DNA from: Rutidosis leptorrhynchoides
Lineage: Eukaryota; Streptophyta; Magnoliopsida; Asterales; Asteraceae
NCBI RefSeq assembly: GCF_046630445.1
Contig: NC_092340.1
Coordinates: forward strand, 359,952,001-360,016,000
Direction: 5' to 3'
DNA length: 64,000 nucleotides
Part shown: piece by piece, positions 23,771 through 37,012 of the stretch
How positions within the stretch are numbered: the stretch's first letter is position 1
Layout of the letters: each line of letters begins with the position of its first letter
The notes under the pieces: generated by a model
Database searches by the model: none
Told to the model about the DNA's origin: nothing
Seen by the model: only the letters and a program-made list of their open reading frames with translations
Position numbers and translations under genes: made by a program

Positions 23771-23787
23771 CGGGTAGTACCTACCCG
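23771..23787 (-). promoter_or_regulatory. Internal primer-like hairpin, element C
   Basis: CGGGTAGTACCTACCCG on the plus strand, a perfect 7-bp stem with a 3-base loop. Read on the minus strand with its upstream bases it repeats TTAACGGGTAGGTACT, the sequence next to the 3' LTR. It lies between the F-box ORF and gag, about 130 bases before the Gag start. Confidence 0.65.
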
Positions 23788-23979
23788 TTAAGTTCATACT
23801 TAGTAGCTAATATACAATTCAACTACTACAATTCTATATGAAAAACTGATTATAATAATATTTCGCGTTCAAACTTTTATACAATATTTTACAGACTTAC
23901 AATACCGCTTATTTTACATAAAGCATGAAATATAGCACACAATAACTTTGATACAAGATAGTTGTGAAGATAATTCTAG

Positions 23980-24663
23980 CTAGTACACAAGTCGTTCAGC
24001 AAAGGCAATAAAGACACGTAATTCATACGTCCAAAAACAAGTCATGCATTCTGGTTTTACTAGGACTACTTCCCATCCTTGGTCTTGTGGAACATAACCG
24101 TTATGGCCGTTGATAAGACAGCGTGTTGTAACGTCATCAAAGGGACGAGGGTTACGTAATGTCCAACAGTCCCGTAACAATCTAAAAACCTCATTTCTTA
24201 CCCCAATTACCGACTCCGTCACTTGTGGGAACGTTTTGTTTAATAGTTGTAGGCCGATGTTCTTGTTCTCACTTTGGTGAGAAGCGAACATTACTAATCC
24301 GTAAACATAACATGCTTCTTTATGTTGCATGTTAGCCGCTTTTTCTAAATCACGAAGTCCAATATTCGGATATATTGAGTCAAAATAATTTCTTAACCCA
24401 TTGCGTAAAATAGCATTTGGGTTCCCCGCAATATATGCGTCAAAGTAAACACATCGTAACTTATGGATTTACCAATGTGATATCCCCCATCTTTCGAACG
24501 AAAGCCTTTTATAAACCAAGGCATTCTTGGAACGTTCTTCGAATGTCTTACAAACTGATCTCGCCTTAAATAGTTGTGCCGAAGAATTCTGACCGACTCT
24601 AGACAAGATTTCATCAATCATGTCTCCGGATAGGTCTCTTAAAATATTGGGTTGTCTATCCAT
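23980..24663 (-). pseudogene. F-box protein gene inside element C, one nonsense codon
   Basis: Collinear, at 228 codons including stop, with the intact copy at 49538-50221. The F-box (DMIDEILSRV, VCKTF) is at residues 7-45, and the rest resembles the Sel1-like and Cys-containing C-terminal part of the plant F-box family described there. Codon 65, Glu in the intact copy, is TAA here (24469-24471), leaving a 64-residue piece with only the F-box. The remaining frame is open to 23980. It is transcribed, if at all, with the element. Confidence 0.85.
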
Positions 24664-24800
24664 TTTGTGTTTTTATACTGTAAAATAGACAAGAGTTAGA
24701 TTCATAAAAAAAATACTTATTAATACAAGCAATTTTTACATATATCATAAAGCATAAGCACACTATATTACATATATTACACCACACGAATACAACTATC

Positions 24801-25418
24801 TTATTCCGACTCGCTTGTTTCTTCTTCTTCTTCGGTTTTGGTTCGTTTCGCCAAGTTTCTAGGGATATATGATGTTCCCCTAATACGAGCCGTCATTTTC
24901 CACATTGGTTTAGAAAAACCTGGTGGTTTAGAGGTTCCCGGGTCATTGTTACAACTTAAGGACTTCGGGGGTTGACGATACATATAAAGTTCATCGGGGT
25001 TGGAATTAGATTTCTTTATTTTTATGCCCTTTCCCTTATTATTTTCTTTTGCCTTTTTAAATTCAGTTGGGGTAATTTCTATAACATCATCGGAATTCTC
25101 GTCGGAATCCGATTCATCGGAGAATTGGTAATCCTCCCAATATTTTGCTTCCTTGGCGGAAACACCATTGACCATAATTAACCTTGGTCGGTTGGTTGAG
25201 GATTTTCTTTTACTTAACCGTTTTATTATTTCCCCCACCAGTTCTATTTCTTCATCCGGTTCCGATTCTTCTTCCGGTTCCGATTCTTCTTCCGGTTCCG
25301 ACTCTTCTTCCGATTCCTCTTCAAAAACTTGTGAATCAGTCCACGAATCATTCCAATTTACATTTGACTCTTCATTATTATTAGGTGAGTCAATGGGACT
25401 TGTTCTAGAGGTAGACAT
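24801..25418 (-). CDS. Acidic leader protein of element C, unknown function
   Basis: An intact 205-residue frame in the 5' leader, 210 bases downstream of the 5' LTR. The N-terminal third is Asn/Ser/Asp-rich with near-perfect EPEEES repeats (18-bp units, about 25238-25310). The middle has NRPRLIMVNGVSAKEAKYW and a Ser/Asp/Glu run. The last third is basic, with KGKGIKIKK and IPRNLAKRTK, then an acidic EEEEETSESE tail. No signal peptide or membrane segment is visible. The copy in element E (48781-49398) has the same length with few substitutions, so the frame has survived in both. No family is recognised; an acidic chromatin- or RNA-binding accessory factor is only a guess. Confidence 0.7.
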   Translation of the reverse strand: MSTSRTSPIDSPNNNEESNVNWNDSWTDSQVFEEESEEESEPEEESEPEEESEPDEEIELVGEIIKRLSKRKSSTNRPRLIMVNGVSAKEAKYWEDYQFSDESDSDENSDDVIEITPTEFKKAKENNKGKGIKIKKSNSNPDELYMYRQPPKSLSCNNDPGTSKPPGFSKPMWKMTARIRGTSYIPRNLAKRTKTEEEEETSESE

Positions 25419-25613
25419 CTATCACATAATATCAAACACGTTAAGAGATTAATATATCACATAATATTCACATGTTAAAAATATATAGTTTCCAACAAAA
25501 TTTGTTAAGCAATCATTTTTCAAGTAAACACGGTCGAAGTCCAGACTCACTAATGCATCCTAACAAACTCGATAAGACACACTAATGCAAAATTCTGGTT
25601 CTCTAAGACCAAC

Positions 25614-25625
25614 GCTCGGATACCA
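25614..25625 (-). promoter_or_regulatory. Primer binding site of element C
   Basis: Minus-strand TGGTATCCGAGC, one mismatch to the initiator Met-tRNA complement, two bases inside the 5' LTR. Confidence 0.85.
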
Positions 25626-25627
25626 AC

Positions 25628-28600
25628 TGAAATGTCCCGTTCTTATTGATTAAAAACGTTCCATATTAATTGATTTCGTTGCGAGGTTTTGACCTCTATA
25701 TGAGACGTTTTTCAAAGACTGCATTCATTTTTAAAACAAACCATAACCTTTATTTCATAAATAAAGGTTTAAAAAGCTTTACGTAGATTATCAAACAATG
25801 ATAATCTAAAATATCCTGTTTACACACGACCATTACATAATGGTTTACAATACAAATATGTTACATCGAAATCAGTTTCTTGAATGCAGTTTTTACACAA
25901 TATCATACAAACATGGACTCCAAATCTTGTCCTTATTTTAGTATGCAACAGCGGAAGCTCTTAATATTCACCTGAGAATAAACATGCTTTAAACGTCAAC
26001 AAAAATGTTGGTGAGTTATAGGTTTAACCTATATATATCAAATCGTAACAATAGACCACAAGATTTCATATTTCAATACACATCCCATACATAGAGATAA
26101 AAATCATTCATATGGTGAACACCTGGTAACCGACATTAACAAGATGCATATATAAGAATATCCCCATCATTCCGGGACACCCTTCGGATATGATATAAAT
26201 TTCGAAGTACTAAAGCATCCGGTACTTTGGATGCGGCTTGTTGGGCCCGATAGATCTATCTTTAGGATTCGCGTCAATTAGGGTGTCTTTTCCCTAATTC
26301 TTAGATTACCAGACTTAATAAAAAGGGGCATATTCGATTTCGATAATTCAACCATAGAATGTAGTTTCACGTACTTGTGTCTATTTTGTAAATCATTTAT
26401 AAAACCTGCATTTATTCTCATCCCAAAAATATTAGATTTTAAAAGTGGGACTATAACTCACTTTCACAGATTTTTACTTCGTCGAGAAGTAAGACTTGGC
26501 CACTGTTGATTCACGAACCTATAACAATATATACATATATATTAAAGTATGTTCAAAATATATTTACAACACTTTTAATATATTTTGATGTTTTAAGTTT
26601 ATTAAGTCAGCTGTCCTCGTTAGTAACCTACAACTAGTTGTCCACAGTTAGATGTACAGAAATAAATCGATAAATATTATCTTGAATCAATCCACGACCC
26701 AGTGTATACGTATCTCAGTATTGATCACAACTCAAACTAGATATATTTTGGAATCAACCTCAACCCTGTATAGCTAACTCCAACATTCACATATAGAGTG
26801 TCTATGGTTGTTCTGAAATATATATAGATGTGTCGACATGATAGGTCGAAACATTGTATACGTGTCTATGGTATCTCAAGATTACATAATATACAATACA
26901 AGTTGATTAAGTTATGGTTGGAATAGATTTGTTACCAATTTTCACGTAGCTAAAATGAGAAAAATTATCCAATCTTGTTTTACCCATAACTTCTTCATTT
27001 TAAATCCGTTTTGAGTGAATCAAATTGCTATGGTTTCCTATTGAAATCTATTTTATGAATCTAAATAGAAAAAGTATAGGTTTATAGTCGGAGGAATAAG
27101 TTACAAGTCGTTTTTGTAAAGGTAGTCATTTCAGTCGAAAGAACGACGTCTAGATGACCATTTTAGAAAACATACTTCCACTTTGAGTTTAACCATAATT
27201 TTTGGATATAGTTTCATGTTCATAATAAAAATCATTTTCTCAGAATAACAACTTTTAAATCAAAGTTTATCATAGTTTTTAATTAACTAACCCAAAACAG
27301 CCCGCGGTGTTACTACGACGGCGTAAATCCGGTTTTACGGTGTTTTTCGTGTTTCCAGGTTTTAAATCATTAAGTTAGCATATCATATAGATATAGAACA
27401 TGTATTTAGTTAATTTTAAAAGTCAAGTTAGAAGGATTAACTTTTGTTTGCGAACAAGTTTAGAATTAACTAAACTATGTTCTAGTGATTACGAGTTTAA
27501 ACCTTCGAATAAGATAGTTTTATATATATGAATCGAATGATGTTATGAACATCATTACTACCTCAAGTTTAGTAGGTAAACCTACTGGAAGTGACAAGAA
27601 ATGATCTAGCTTCAAAGGATCTTGGATGGCTTGAAAGTTCTTGAAGTAGGATCATGACACAAAAACAAGTTCAAGTAAGATTTTTACTCGAATTAAGATA
27701 GTTTATAGTTATAGAAATTGAATCAAAGTTTGAATATGAATATTACCTTGAATAATAAAGATAACCTACTGTATATAACAAAGGTTTCTTGATCTTAGAT
27801 GATTACTTGGAATGGATTAGAAAGCTTGGAAGTAAATTAGTAAACTTGAAGGGATTTTTGAAGTGTTCTTCCTATGATGATTATAGCTTGATTCTTGAAG
27901 TGATTTTTGATGAAGATGATGATTAACTACTGGAAAAATACGTTCATAATAGTGTGTGTGTGTTGAGAGAGAATTAGAAAGAGAATTGGAAGTGAAATGG
28001 AGTGAATGATGAGTGGTAATTGGTGAGTGGTGAGTGGGGTTAAAAGGAGTTCTAGTTAGTTGACTAGCTCATGGTAGAAGTTAAAATTGATTAGTCATAC
28101 ATGACATAATCAAGAGTGGAATCCCATGCTAGTTCCTATTGGTATATACCCATAGTAAGTACGTTTTGAAGCTGTGTATAATACGGGTAAGAATACGACT
28201 AGAATTCTTGATGAAAGAAAAGAATGGGAAAGTAACTGTAACCATTTTCGTTAAGTATGAGTGTTTTGATATATGTCTTGAAGTCTTCCAAAAGTATTTT
28301 AATACATCTAAATACACTACATGTATATACATTTTAACTGAGTCGTTAAGTCATCGTTAGTCGTTACATGTAAGTGTTGTTTTGAAACCTTTAAGTTAAC
28401 GATCTCAATTAATGTTGTTAACCCATTGTTTATTATATCTAATGAGATGTTAAATTATTATATTATCATGATATTATGATATATTAATAAATCTTAATAT
28501 GATATATATACATTTAAATGTCGTTACAACGATAATCGTTACATATATGTTTCGTTTCGAAATCCTTAAGTTAGTAGTCTTGTTTATATGTATATAACTC

Positions 28601-28866
28601 ATTGTTAATATACTTATGGAGATACTTACTTATCATAATCTCATGTTAACCATATGTATATCCATATATATATCGTCATGTCGTTTTTACAAGTTTTAAC
28701 GTTCGTGAATCGCCGGTCAACTTGGGTGGTCAATTGTCTATATGAAACATATTTCAATTAATCAAGTCTTAACAAGTTTGATTGCTTAACATGTTGGAAA
28801 CATTTAATCATGTAAAGATCAATCTCAATTAATATATATAAACATGGAAAAGTTCGGGTCACTACA
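25628..28866 (-). repeat. 5' LTR of element C
   Basis: 3239 bp, reading TGTAGTGACC...GGGACATTTCA on the minus strand. Nearly identical to 15826-19016 and clearly the same family as 45356-48601 and 55182-58419. It contains a CpG-rich block (27300-27345, CCCGCGG and ACGACGGCGTAAATCCGG) conserved in every copy. Confidence 0.92.
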
Positions 28867-28871
28867 CAACA

Positions 28872-31800
28872 CACGCGGCCGAGCTTTCAACATCAACACC
28901 GAGGAAGCCCGAGATGACAATGAATTAGTCACGGGTACGTTTCTCCTCAACAACACTTATGTTACTTATTTATTCGATTCGGGTGTCGATAAGAGTTTTG
29001 TATCCAAGACTTTGACTCATTTTTTTAGCACTCCACCACTTCCACTAGATACCACTTATACCATTGAAGTGGCCAACGGGAAACTATTGAGAGCCGACAC
29101 ATATTACCGGGGGTGTACGTTAAACATTTTGGGTAATGAGTTTGAAATTGACTTGATACCCACGGAACTAGGAAGCTTCGATGTAATAATCGGTATGAAT
29201 TGGCTAGCCAAAACAAAATCTCACATCCTTTGTAATCTTAACGCAATCCGAATTCCTATCGAGAATGGTGAACCCTTGATTGTTTATGGCGATAAGAGTT
29301 GCACCGGACTCAACCTCGTTTCGTGCATTAAAGTTAGAAAACTACTCCGTAAGGGTTGTTTTGCGATCCTTGCTCACGTTAAGAAAGTCGAGTCCGATGA
29401 GAAGCACATCGATGATGTGCCAATTGTTAGCGACTATTCCGATGTATTTACCGACGAATTGCCGGGTCTTCCACCTCATCGACCGGTTGAATTCCAAATT
29501 GATCTTATTCCGGGAGCCGCACCCGTAGCACGTGCACCATATAGACTTGCTCCATCCGAAATGCAAGAATTGCAAAGTCAAATCCAAGAACTACTTGACC
29601 GTGGTTTTATCAAACCTAGCCATTCACCATGGGGCGCTCCGATTTTGTTTGTTAAAAAGAAAGACGGATCCCTACGAATGTGCATTGATTATCGTGAACT
29701 AAACAAATTGACGGTTAAGAACCGATATCCTCTTCCTCGCATCGATGACCTCTTTGATCAACTACAAGGGTCTTGTGTATATTCGAAAATCGATCTCCGC
29801 TCGGGTTATCATCAATTAAGGGTTAAGGGGGAAGATGTCTCCAAAACCGCTTTCCGAACTCGTTATGGTAGTTATGAATTTCTTGTTATGCCATTTGGTC
29901 TCACTAACGCACCGGCGGTGTTCATGGATCTTATGAACCACGTGTGTAAACCGTATCTCGATAAATTCGTTATTGTCTTCATCGATGACATTTTGGTCTA
30001 TTCTAAAAGCGAAGAAGAGCACGAACAACATCTCCGACTTGTGCTCGAACTCTTGAGACAAGAACGACTATATGCCAAATTCTCCAAGTGTGAATTTTGG
30101 TTGAAGGAAGTTTAATTTCTTAGTCATGTTGTAAGTGATCAAGGTATTAAAGTCGATCCATCAAAAATCGAAGCCATTAGTAAATGGGAGACTCCTACTA
30201 CTCCTACTTACATTCGTCAATTCTTGGGTCTCGCCGAACACTATCATAGATTCATCAAGGATTTCTCTTTGGTTGCTTGTCCTCTAACCGCGTTAACTCA
30301 CAAGGGAAAGAAATTCGTTTGGGCGACCGAACAAGAATCCGCATTTCAAATCTTGAAAACAAAGCTAACCACCGCTCCTATCTTGTCACTTCCCGAAGGC
30401 AATGATGATTTTGTTGTATACTGTGATGCCTCGAAACATGGTTTTGGGTGTGTATTGATGCAACGAAAGAAAGTCATTGCTTATGCCTCTCGACAACTCA
30501 AAATTCATGAACGAAACTACACGACACATGATCTCGAACTCGGAGCCATTGTCTTCGCACTTAAAATATGGAGACACTATCTTTATGGAACCAAGAGTAC
30601 TATCTTCACCGATCACAAAAGCCTCCAACACATCTTTGATCAAAAGCAACTAAACATGAGACAACGACGGTGGATTGAAACTTTAAACGATTATGATTGT
30701 GAGCTTCGTTACCATCCCGGGAAGGCAAACGTAGTAGCCAATGCCTTAAGTCGAAAGGAAAGAGCGGTGCATCTTCGTGTCTGAGCTTTAAACATCACTA
30801 TTCACACAAACCTTAATAGCCAAATTCGGGTGGCCCAAGATGAGGCTCTCAAGGATGAAAACATTTCACACGAGCTCTTGAACATTCTCGTCTCTTTATT
30901 CGAAACTAAAGAAACCGGACTCCGATATTTCGCTGAAAGAATTTGGGTGCCTAGTTATGCGGACTTGCGAAGCCTTATTTTAGATGAAGCCCATAAGTCA
31001 CGATACTCAATTCATCCCGGTGCCAATAAGATGTACCACGACCTTAAAGAACAATATTGGTGGCCGAACATCAAAAGGGACGTAGCTACTTATGTTGCCA
31101 AGTGTTTGACATGTTCCAAAGTCAAAGCCGAACACCAAAGACCGTCCGGGTTACTTCAACAACCCGAAATCCGGCAATGGAAGTGGGAAAGAATAAAAAT
31201 GGATTTTATCACCAAGCTACCAAAAACGACGGGCGGTTATGACACTATTTGGGTTATCGTTGACCGTCTCACCAAATCCGCACACTTCCTCGCTGTGAAA
31301 GAAACGGACAAAATGGAAAAACTTGCACAACTCTACATCAAGGAGATCGTAGCCCGACACGGTGTACCTTTATCGATTATCTCCGACCGAGATGGCCGTT
31401 TTGTTTCTAGATTTTGGCGTACCTTGCAAGAAGCGTTGGGAACACGTTTAGACATGAGCACCGCATATCATCCCCAAACCGATGGGCAAAGCGAACGAAC
31501 AATTCAAACCTTGGAGGACATGTTACGAGCTTGCGTTGTTGATTTTGGAAAAGCTTGGGACAAGCACTTGCCTCTCTTCGAGTTCTCTTACAACAATAGT
31601 TATCACACGAGTATAAAAGCAGCACCTTTTGAAGCGTTATATGGCCGAAAATGTCGTTCACCTCTTTGTTGGGCCGAAGTAGGCGACGTGCAAATCACCG
31701 GACTCGAACTCATTCACGAAACCACCGAGAAGATCGTTCAAATCCGAGATAGGCTTCGGACGGCCCGGAGTCGTCAAAAGTGCTATACCGACAAAAGACG

Positions 31801-32290
31801 CAACGACCTCGAATTTCAAGTCGGTGACCGAGTAATGTTAAAAGTCGTGCCTTGGAAAGGTGTAATCCATTTTGGGAAACGCGGGAAGCTAAATCCACGG
31901 TATATTGGTCCTTTCGAAATCTTGGAGCGTATTGGAACCGTTGCTTATCGTTTAGATCTTCCGCCTCAATTGAACTCCGTTCATCCTACCTTCCATGTAT
32001 CTAACTTGAAAAAGTGCCTTTCCGAACCCGATATCGTCATCCCTCTCGAAGAGCTTACTATTGATGACAAACTCCATTTTGTGGAGGAACCGGTTGAGAT
32101 TGTGGACACCTCCGTCAAGACGTTGAAACAAAGCCGAATCCCGATTGTCAAAGTCCGTTGGAACGCCAAAAGGGGACCCGAGTTTACTTGGGAAAGACAA
32201 GACCAAATGCAATGGAAATACCCTCACTTGTTCCCGGTTCCGGAAACGCAAGATTCCGAGGAAGAAACAACGACTACTACGCCTACTTAA
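28872..32290 (+). pseudogene. Pol of element D: protease, RT, RNase H, integrase, chromodomain
   Basis: Continues the gag frame of 14772-15825 in register after element C; the ATG at 28844 lies inside the LTR of element C and is not the start. Visible in order are protease [10 protein letters not shown] (about 28972), RT with FIDDILVYS (about 29978), RNase [14 protein letters not shown] and an integrase zinc finger ([15 protein letters not shown]). Next are the integrase catalytic motifs [15 protein letters not shown] and DGQSERTIQ, and the chromodomain ([30 protein letters not shown]). Stops at 30113-30115 and 30782-30784 break it between RT and RNase H and before integrase. There is no frameshift. 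The tail is Glu/Thr-rich, ending at 32290. Confidence 0.92.
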
Positions 32291-32325
32291 ATTTCGGGAC
32301 GAAATTTCTTTTAAGGAGTAGGTAA
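32289..32325 (+). promoter_or_regulatory. Plus-strand primer region of element D
   Basis: AAATTTCGGGACGAAATTT at 32289-32307, overlapping the gag-pol stop, followed by CTTTTAAGGAGTAGGTAA up to the LTR. The purine tract AAGGAG is better preserved than in the other elements. Confidence 0.75.
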
Positions 32326-33450
32326 TGTAACATCCCGCCTTTTTCCGTTTACTTTCCGTTTAATCATTTAAAGTCCGTTATATGATTATAACATCCTTCG
32401 TTAATACGCATTTTAAATTATCTCGTTTAGGTAATTCACGCACCCGATTCAAAGTGGAGGGACTAAACTTGCCAAGAGGCCAAAGATTTGACTAGGTCAA
32501 CCAGTCAAACCTTCAACCTCATCCATTCAATATTCCATTTCTTTTTCTCTTTTCTTTTACTAATTTCACAATTTCTCTCAAACTCCATCTCAAAGAATCA
32601 TCATCTAAATTCGTTCAAGCAAGCTTCAATCAAAACAAATTGCATTTTTGGAATCCTTGCAACTTCCTCTTCGATTCCATACCGATTACATCTCATTTGG
32701 GTAACTTTCTAAAATCACTAGATTTTGTGTTCTTGATGTTTTTAACTTATAAAGTTGTTAACTTTCTACGGCTCAAGTCTAACATGAATATATGATTTAT
32801 ATGTTCAATCTTGTTATTTGAAGTAACTAGCATGAACATGAATTTTGGTGTGTTTGATTTGGTGATTTGGTTGTTTGAATGATGTTAAATGTTATAAATG
32901 CATGTATTAAATGTGTTCCTAACATCACTAGCTTCAATTTGATGTGTAGGTTGCTTTAGAAAACTCCATAAACTTGATTAGTGGTTTTGGCGAATTTGGG
33001 TTAGGGTTTGATGAACTTGAAATGAACTTTTGATGTATTGAATGCCATGAATTGTTGTTAGTAAGTAGTTAGTTGTATTGTATGCTTGATTACCTACGAA
33101 ACGGCGCGTTATATGGATGCATTTAATTCCCGAATCAAAAACGTGCGTTGATGAACTTGAGCATTAATTAAGCATTTAATGTTGGAAAGTTGGTTATTTC
33201 AAATGATGTTTTTGGTTGGTGAAATATATTTACTTGTGTTCTTTGTCAAATTACTTTTCTAACGATATAAGATACGAGTTCTAAGTGTTTACGGTTTGTG
33301 TTTTATGTTTGTTTGAATTTTGGTTTGGGACTTAGACAATTGAGACTGACCAGGTACCAGCACCCGTTATTCACCGCGGCGCGGCCAGCCTATGTCGCGG
33401 CACGACAATAGGCATGAATTTGATTCTGTCCCACTTTTCAATTTCACGTG
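32326..33450 (+). repeat. 3' LTR of element D, first part
   Basis: Starts TGTAACATCCCGCC and matches 12057-13190. It is interrupted by LARD-B at the ACGTG target (33446-33450). Confidence 0.9.
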
Positions 33451-36400
33451 TGTGAGGACCCGTCCTAATCCTCCTGGACGATGTCGTCAACATTTGGTCC
33501 CATTGCGATGATCGACTTCAAGTAAGGTCTTTAACATGAGCAAATGCACAGCGGAAGACTTAATTTGTACCTGAGAATAACATGCTTTAAAACGTCAACA
33601 TAAAGTTGGTGAGATATATAGGTTTGATGCTAGCAGCGTTATAACTATGGACCACAAGATTTAATATAGTTAAACATAATACACTCCTCGTGTATGTAAA
33701 AGCAGTTGAGCACTTGGTAACCATACTTAACTAAAAGCAATCGCAGCATATTCTTAAATAACCACTACACCGTACCAAGTGTAGTATACGAGAACGAAGT
33801 ACTGTGCAACCGTTTAAAACTGGTCGTCCAGCCCGGTTGGGGTTGTCAGGCCCGATAGATCTATCAACAGGATTCGCGTTTACGCTCCTCACGTAAATAT
33901 TAGCTACCAAGTATAAAGAAATATGCCATGGTACAACTCAACGTAGAATTTATTTTTGATCACTTGTGTCCATAACGTAAATCATAAAATGCATGTATTC
34001 TCATCCCAAAATATTTAGAGTTTAAAAGGGACTATATACTCACCATACTGTATTTCGTAGTAGAAATACATATAACATCATTTAACAAGTATAAGGTTGG
34101 CCTCAGATTCATGAACCTATATCAAATATATATATATTAACACACTTACTCACAATCAAACAAGTTTATATATTAATACTTTAATAATCTTTATGTCATG
34201 TTAATAAACAGATTAATTGTAACTATTTTATATATATTATATTTTTAATTCTTATTAAAGTATTTTAATGTATATTATTTATTAAAAATATTATATAATG
34301 TTTTAAAGTTAATATTTACCTATATGATTATATATTCAAAAATATATTTATATATGCTATTAATATTATAGATAGTAACATTTTAAAGAAAATAGCATGT
34401 AATATTAAAATAATCATGATATATGTAGTAAAAATATATTTTGATATAAGTATCTTTTGTTTGTTAAAATAATATTATAATAATACTAAAATAATCATAA
34501 TACTAATAATTTTAATAAGAGTGAAAATTTTAATAATGCTAATAAAGATATTACTAATAATAATGATAATATTAGAAATTATGCTTTTAATGATAAAAAT
34601 GATAATTTTAATAATAAGAATGATTCTTTTATTATTAATGATAATTTTTAATAAAAGTTTTAAATGATAATGATGTAAACTAGATTAATACTAATGATGG
34701 TATTCGTAGTAATAATAATGTTAATACTAATTATAATAACTAATGATAATAATAAAACTAATAATAATGATAATAATAATGGGTTGTTAATGGAACTACC
34801 TTTGAAATCTCAAAAATATAACAAAATGCCCAAGTCGGGACTCGAACCCGCGACCTCTAGAACACCCCACACCCTTCTTAACCGTCCCTCTATCCTTGTT
34901 TTTCTGTTTTATTATTAATTCAAATATTTATAAACCGTGTATTTCGATGCTCATCTTCTTCTTCCTAAAAGTCAATTCAATCTTCAACCATAACCAATCC
35001 AGCAATGGATAGTTTATCTAGTGTTAGGATTTAATATGAAACAGAAACGATCACGATTTATTTAAATAAAGTTTTCATAACAGAATAAAAATAAAAAAAT
35101 ATATAGCAGCAGACTTTAAAAAAAAATTCGATACTTCTCAAACTGCAATTTTGATTTTAAGAACATTTCAGGCTTCGTTTATAATATGAAAAAGACTTTA
35201 AATCTTCCCTACAATCTATCTGAATCGACAATTTAATTGGAGATTTCAAATTGGGTTCGAATTTTACCAAGAACGAATCTCCGACTTTTAAAAATTAAAA
35301 TTTGATTTTCAAAATTCGTATCTGTTAAATCAAATTGGCATATGAAGTTTTTCAGATAGTTTTAGTAATTAGTTTCTAACACAACCACATTTAAGAATTG
35401 TAGAATGGTATTCAAATTCGAAGTTTTTGATAAAAAGTTCAAGTTTAGAGGTAACGACAGGGTGTTCTTCAGCTTCTGACTTAACTCAATCCAGTTGGAG
35501 TATTTCGGTGCAGTATAGAAGTTTGGTTGATTACAGGAGGTCGTGTGAATGAGCTAATACTGGAATTGATCGAATATAAAGCGACGTGGTATTCAAATTC
35601 CCAATCAGACAACATAAGAGGACAGATAAATAAGCAAAAGCAGATAAAACCGAATCCCATTATTATCTGATTGGTACGGTTGATTGAGATGGGTTACAAT
35701 TTTTATAGACTCAAACAAAAATTTAAAACAGTAATTGGATTTAGATTGAAAACCGATTTTTTTGGGATCCTATGATTTTTATTATGTAGTTATTTATTTA
35801 TTTATATATGGAACTGTAATTATATACACATCCATATCTGTATATATATACATATAACTGATTTTATATTTATATATATCTAAATATCCGTATATTTGAA
35901 ATCTGTATATATATATATCTGTATCACAAATTTGTATATCAGGTTATATATGTATTAATGTTTTCATAAATATATATATATATCAATTACTGACATATAT
36001 CTGTTATATTAACTTCGTTAATATATATCTATTTATTAAATCTATTAATATTATTATTATTTTTTTATAAGAATACTAGTAATAAAATTACTAAATATAA
36101 TGATATTAATAATAACTTTATCAAAATTATACTAATAAGGATAAGTAATTATGAAAATGATAATAATATTAATGTTAGTGATTCTAATGATACAAATTAC
36201 AATAATATTAGTAGTAATAGTATGACAATTTATATTTACATCCTATTCCATCATGATGTAAATGATTCTATTGTAGCTGTTGTTATTGAGAAAAATATTA
36301 TTACTCTAACCATTATAGTTTAATCTATAATTTCATTTATTATAATAGATGTTATTAATTACATGATATATATATCATACTAATATCTAATGTCAATGCT

Positions 36401-36626
36401 TAATATTAATAATTTTTAGTTCAGTTGATTAAGTACTGTTATTTCCAATTATTATATTTATTTGCAAATAATTTGTTCATGAATCGTCGAGAACAGTCGA
36501 AGGTTTATTGAATCTATATAAGTGGTTCAAAGATTTTGAGACTCAGCTTTACAGACTTTGCTTATCACGTCGGAAATATATAAAGGTTAAGGTTTAAATT
36601 TGGTCGGAAATTTCCGGGTCATTACA
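33451..36626 (-). repeat. 3' LTR of LARD-B
   Basis: 3176 bp, TGTGAGGACCC...GGGTCATTACA on the plus strand. A+T-rich, with many (TA)n and AAT-type runs between 34100 and 34780 and again at 35800-36400. The short frames (for example 34694-34918) are not genes. Confidence 0.93.
34826..34905 (-). other. tRNA-like module in the LARD-B 3' LTR
   Basis: Read on the minus strand, GTCGCGGGTTCGAGTCCCG contains an exact box B (GGTTCGAGTCC, 34838-34848 on the plus strand). A GGTTAAGAAGG possible box A lies about 40 bases upstream and ACTTGGGCATTTTG follows. Equivalent to 7608-7690 in LARD-A but far better preserved. No complete cloverleaf is evident. Confidence 0.5.
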
Positions 36627-36663
36627 GTACCTACCCGTTAAAGAAATTTCGTCCCCGAAATTT
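36627..36663 (-). promoter_or_regulatory. Plus-strand primer region of LARD-B
   Basis: Palindrome AAATTTCG-TCCC-CGAAATTT at 36644-36663 (loop of four instead of three), then ACGGGTAGGTAC on the minus strand up to the LTR. Confidence 0.75.
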
Positions 36664-36829
36664 GATAGAGGTTGTCATGGATAACAATATAAATGTTTTC
36701 ATGATGAATATGAGGTAAATATGTAGTTTTATCATTATCGAGGGATATGGATAAAACGATTCGATCAGGTGAAGCGTACGATTGAAGCTGTCACAAGAGA
36801 TTGAGATAGAGATTTAACTTTTGACGTAG

Positions 36830-37012
36830 TCACAGTGAAATTCTGGAATTTAAGGAATTTAAAAGAAAATCTTGGAAATCTAAAAGATTTGATTCTTCGG
36901 CGAATAAGGAAATTATGATCTTCTTTGATTTAATGCAATAATCTGTTTCGATTTCTTTGTCGGATATATTACTATAAATCCAACCCTTCACTTCCTTATT
37001 TCCATATCTCAT
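36830..37012 (-). pseudogene. 3'-proximal ORF remnant of LARD-B
   Basis: A 60-codon frame containing SLFAEESNLLDFQ, the counterpart of 4626-4871 in LARD-A. No known domain. Confidence 0.3.

Larger units (their letters stand above)
15826..28866 (-). mobile_element. Element C, gypsy chromovirus carrying F-box and acidic ORFs
   Basis: A complete 13.04-kb element on the minus strand. The 5' LTR is 25628-28866, followed by primer site, acidic ORF (24801-25418), F-box ORF (23980-24663), hairpin (23771-23787), gag-pol (19052-23638), primer palindrome and 3' LTR (15826-19016). Both sides carry the target duplication CAACA (15821-15825 and 28867-28871). The LTRs differ by roughly ten substitutions in the first kilobase I compared by eye, plus two deletions in the left copy, so insertion is fairly recent and younger than host element D. 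Three nonsense codons break gag-pol and one breaks the F-box gene. Confidence 0.93.

Noticed and set aside
25153-25452. Ser/Gly-Ser-Asp repeat frame, also at 48747-49046 on the other strand
   Set aside because: Antisense shadow of the EPEEES repeats of the acidic ORF.
28844-28874. ATG at 28844 as the start of the D protease-RT gene
   Set aside because: It lies within the LTR of element C; the true frame begins in gag at 14772 and merely resumes after the insertion.
34826-34905. Functional tRNA gene in the LARD-B LTR
   Set aside because: Box B is good but no complete acceptor stem or cloverleaf can be drawn; called only a tRNA-like module.
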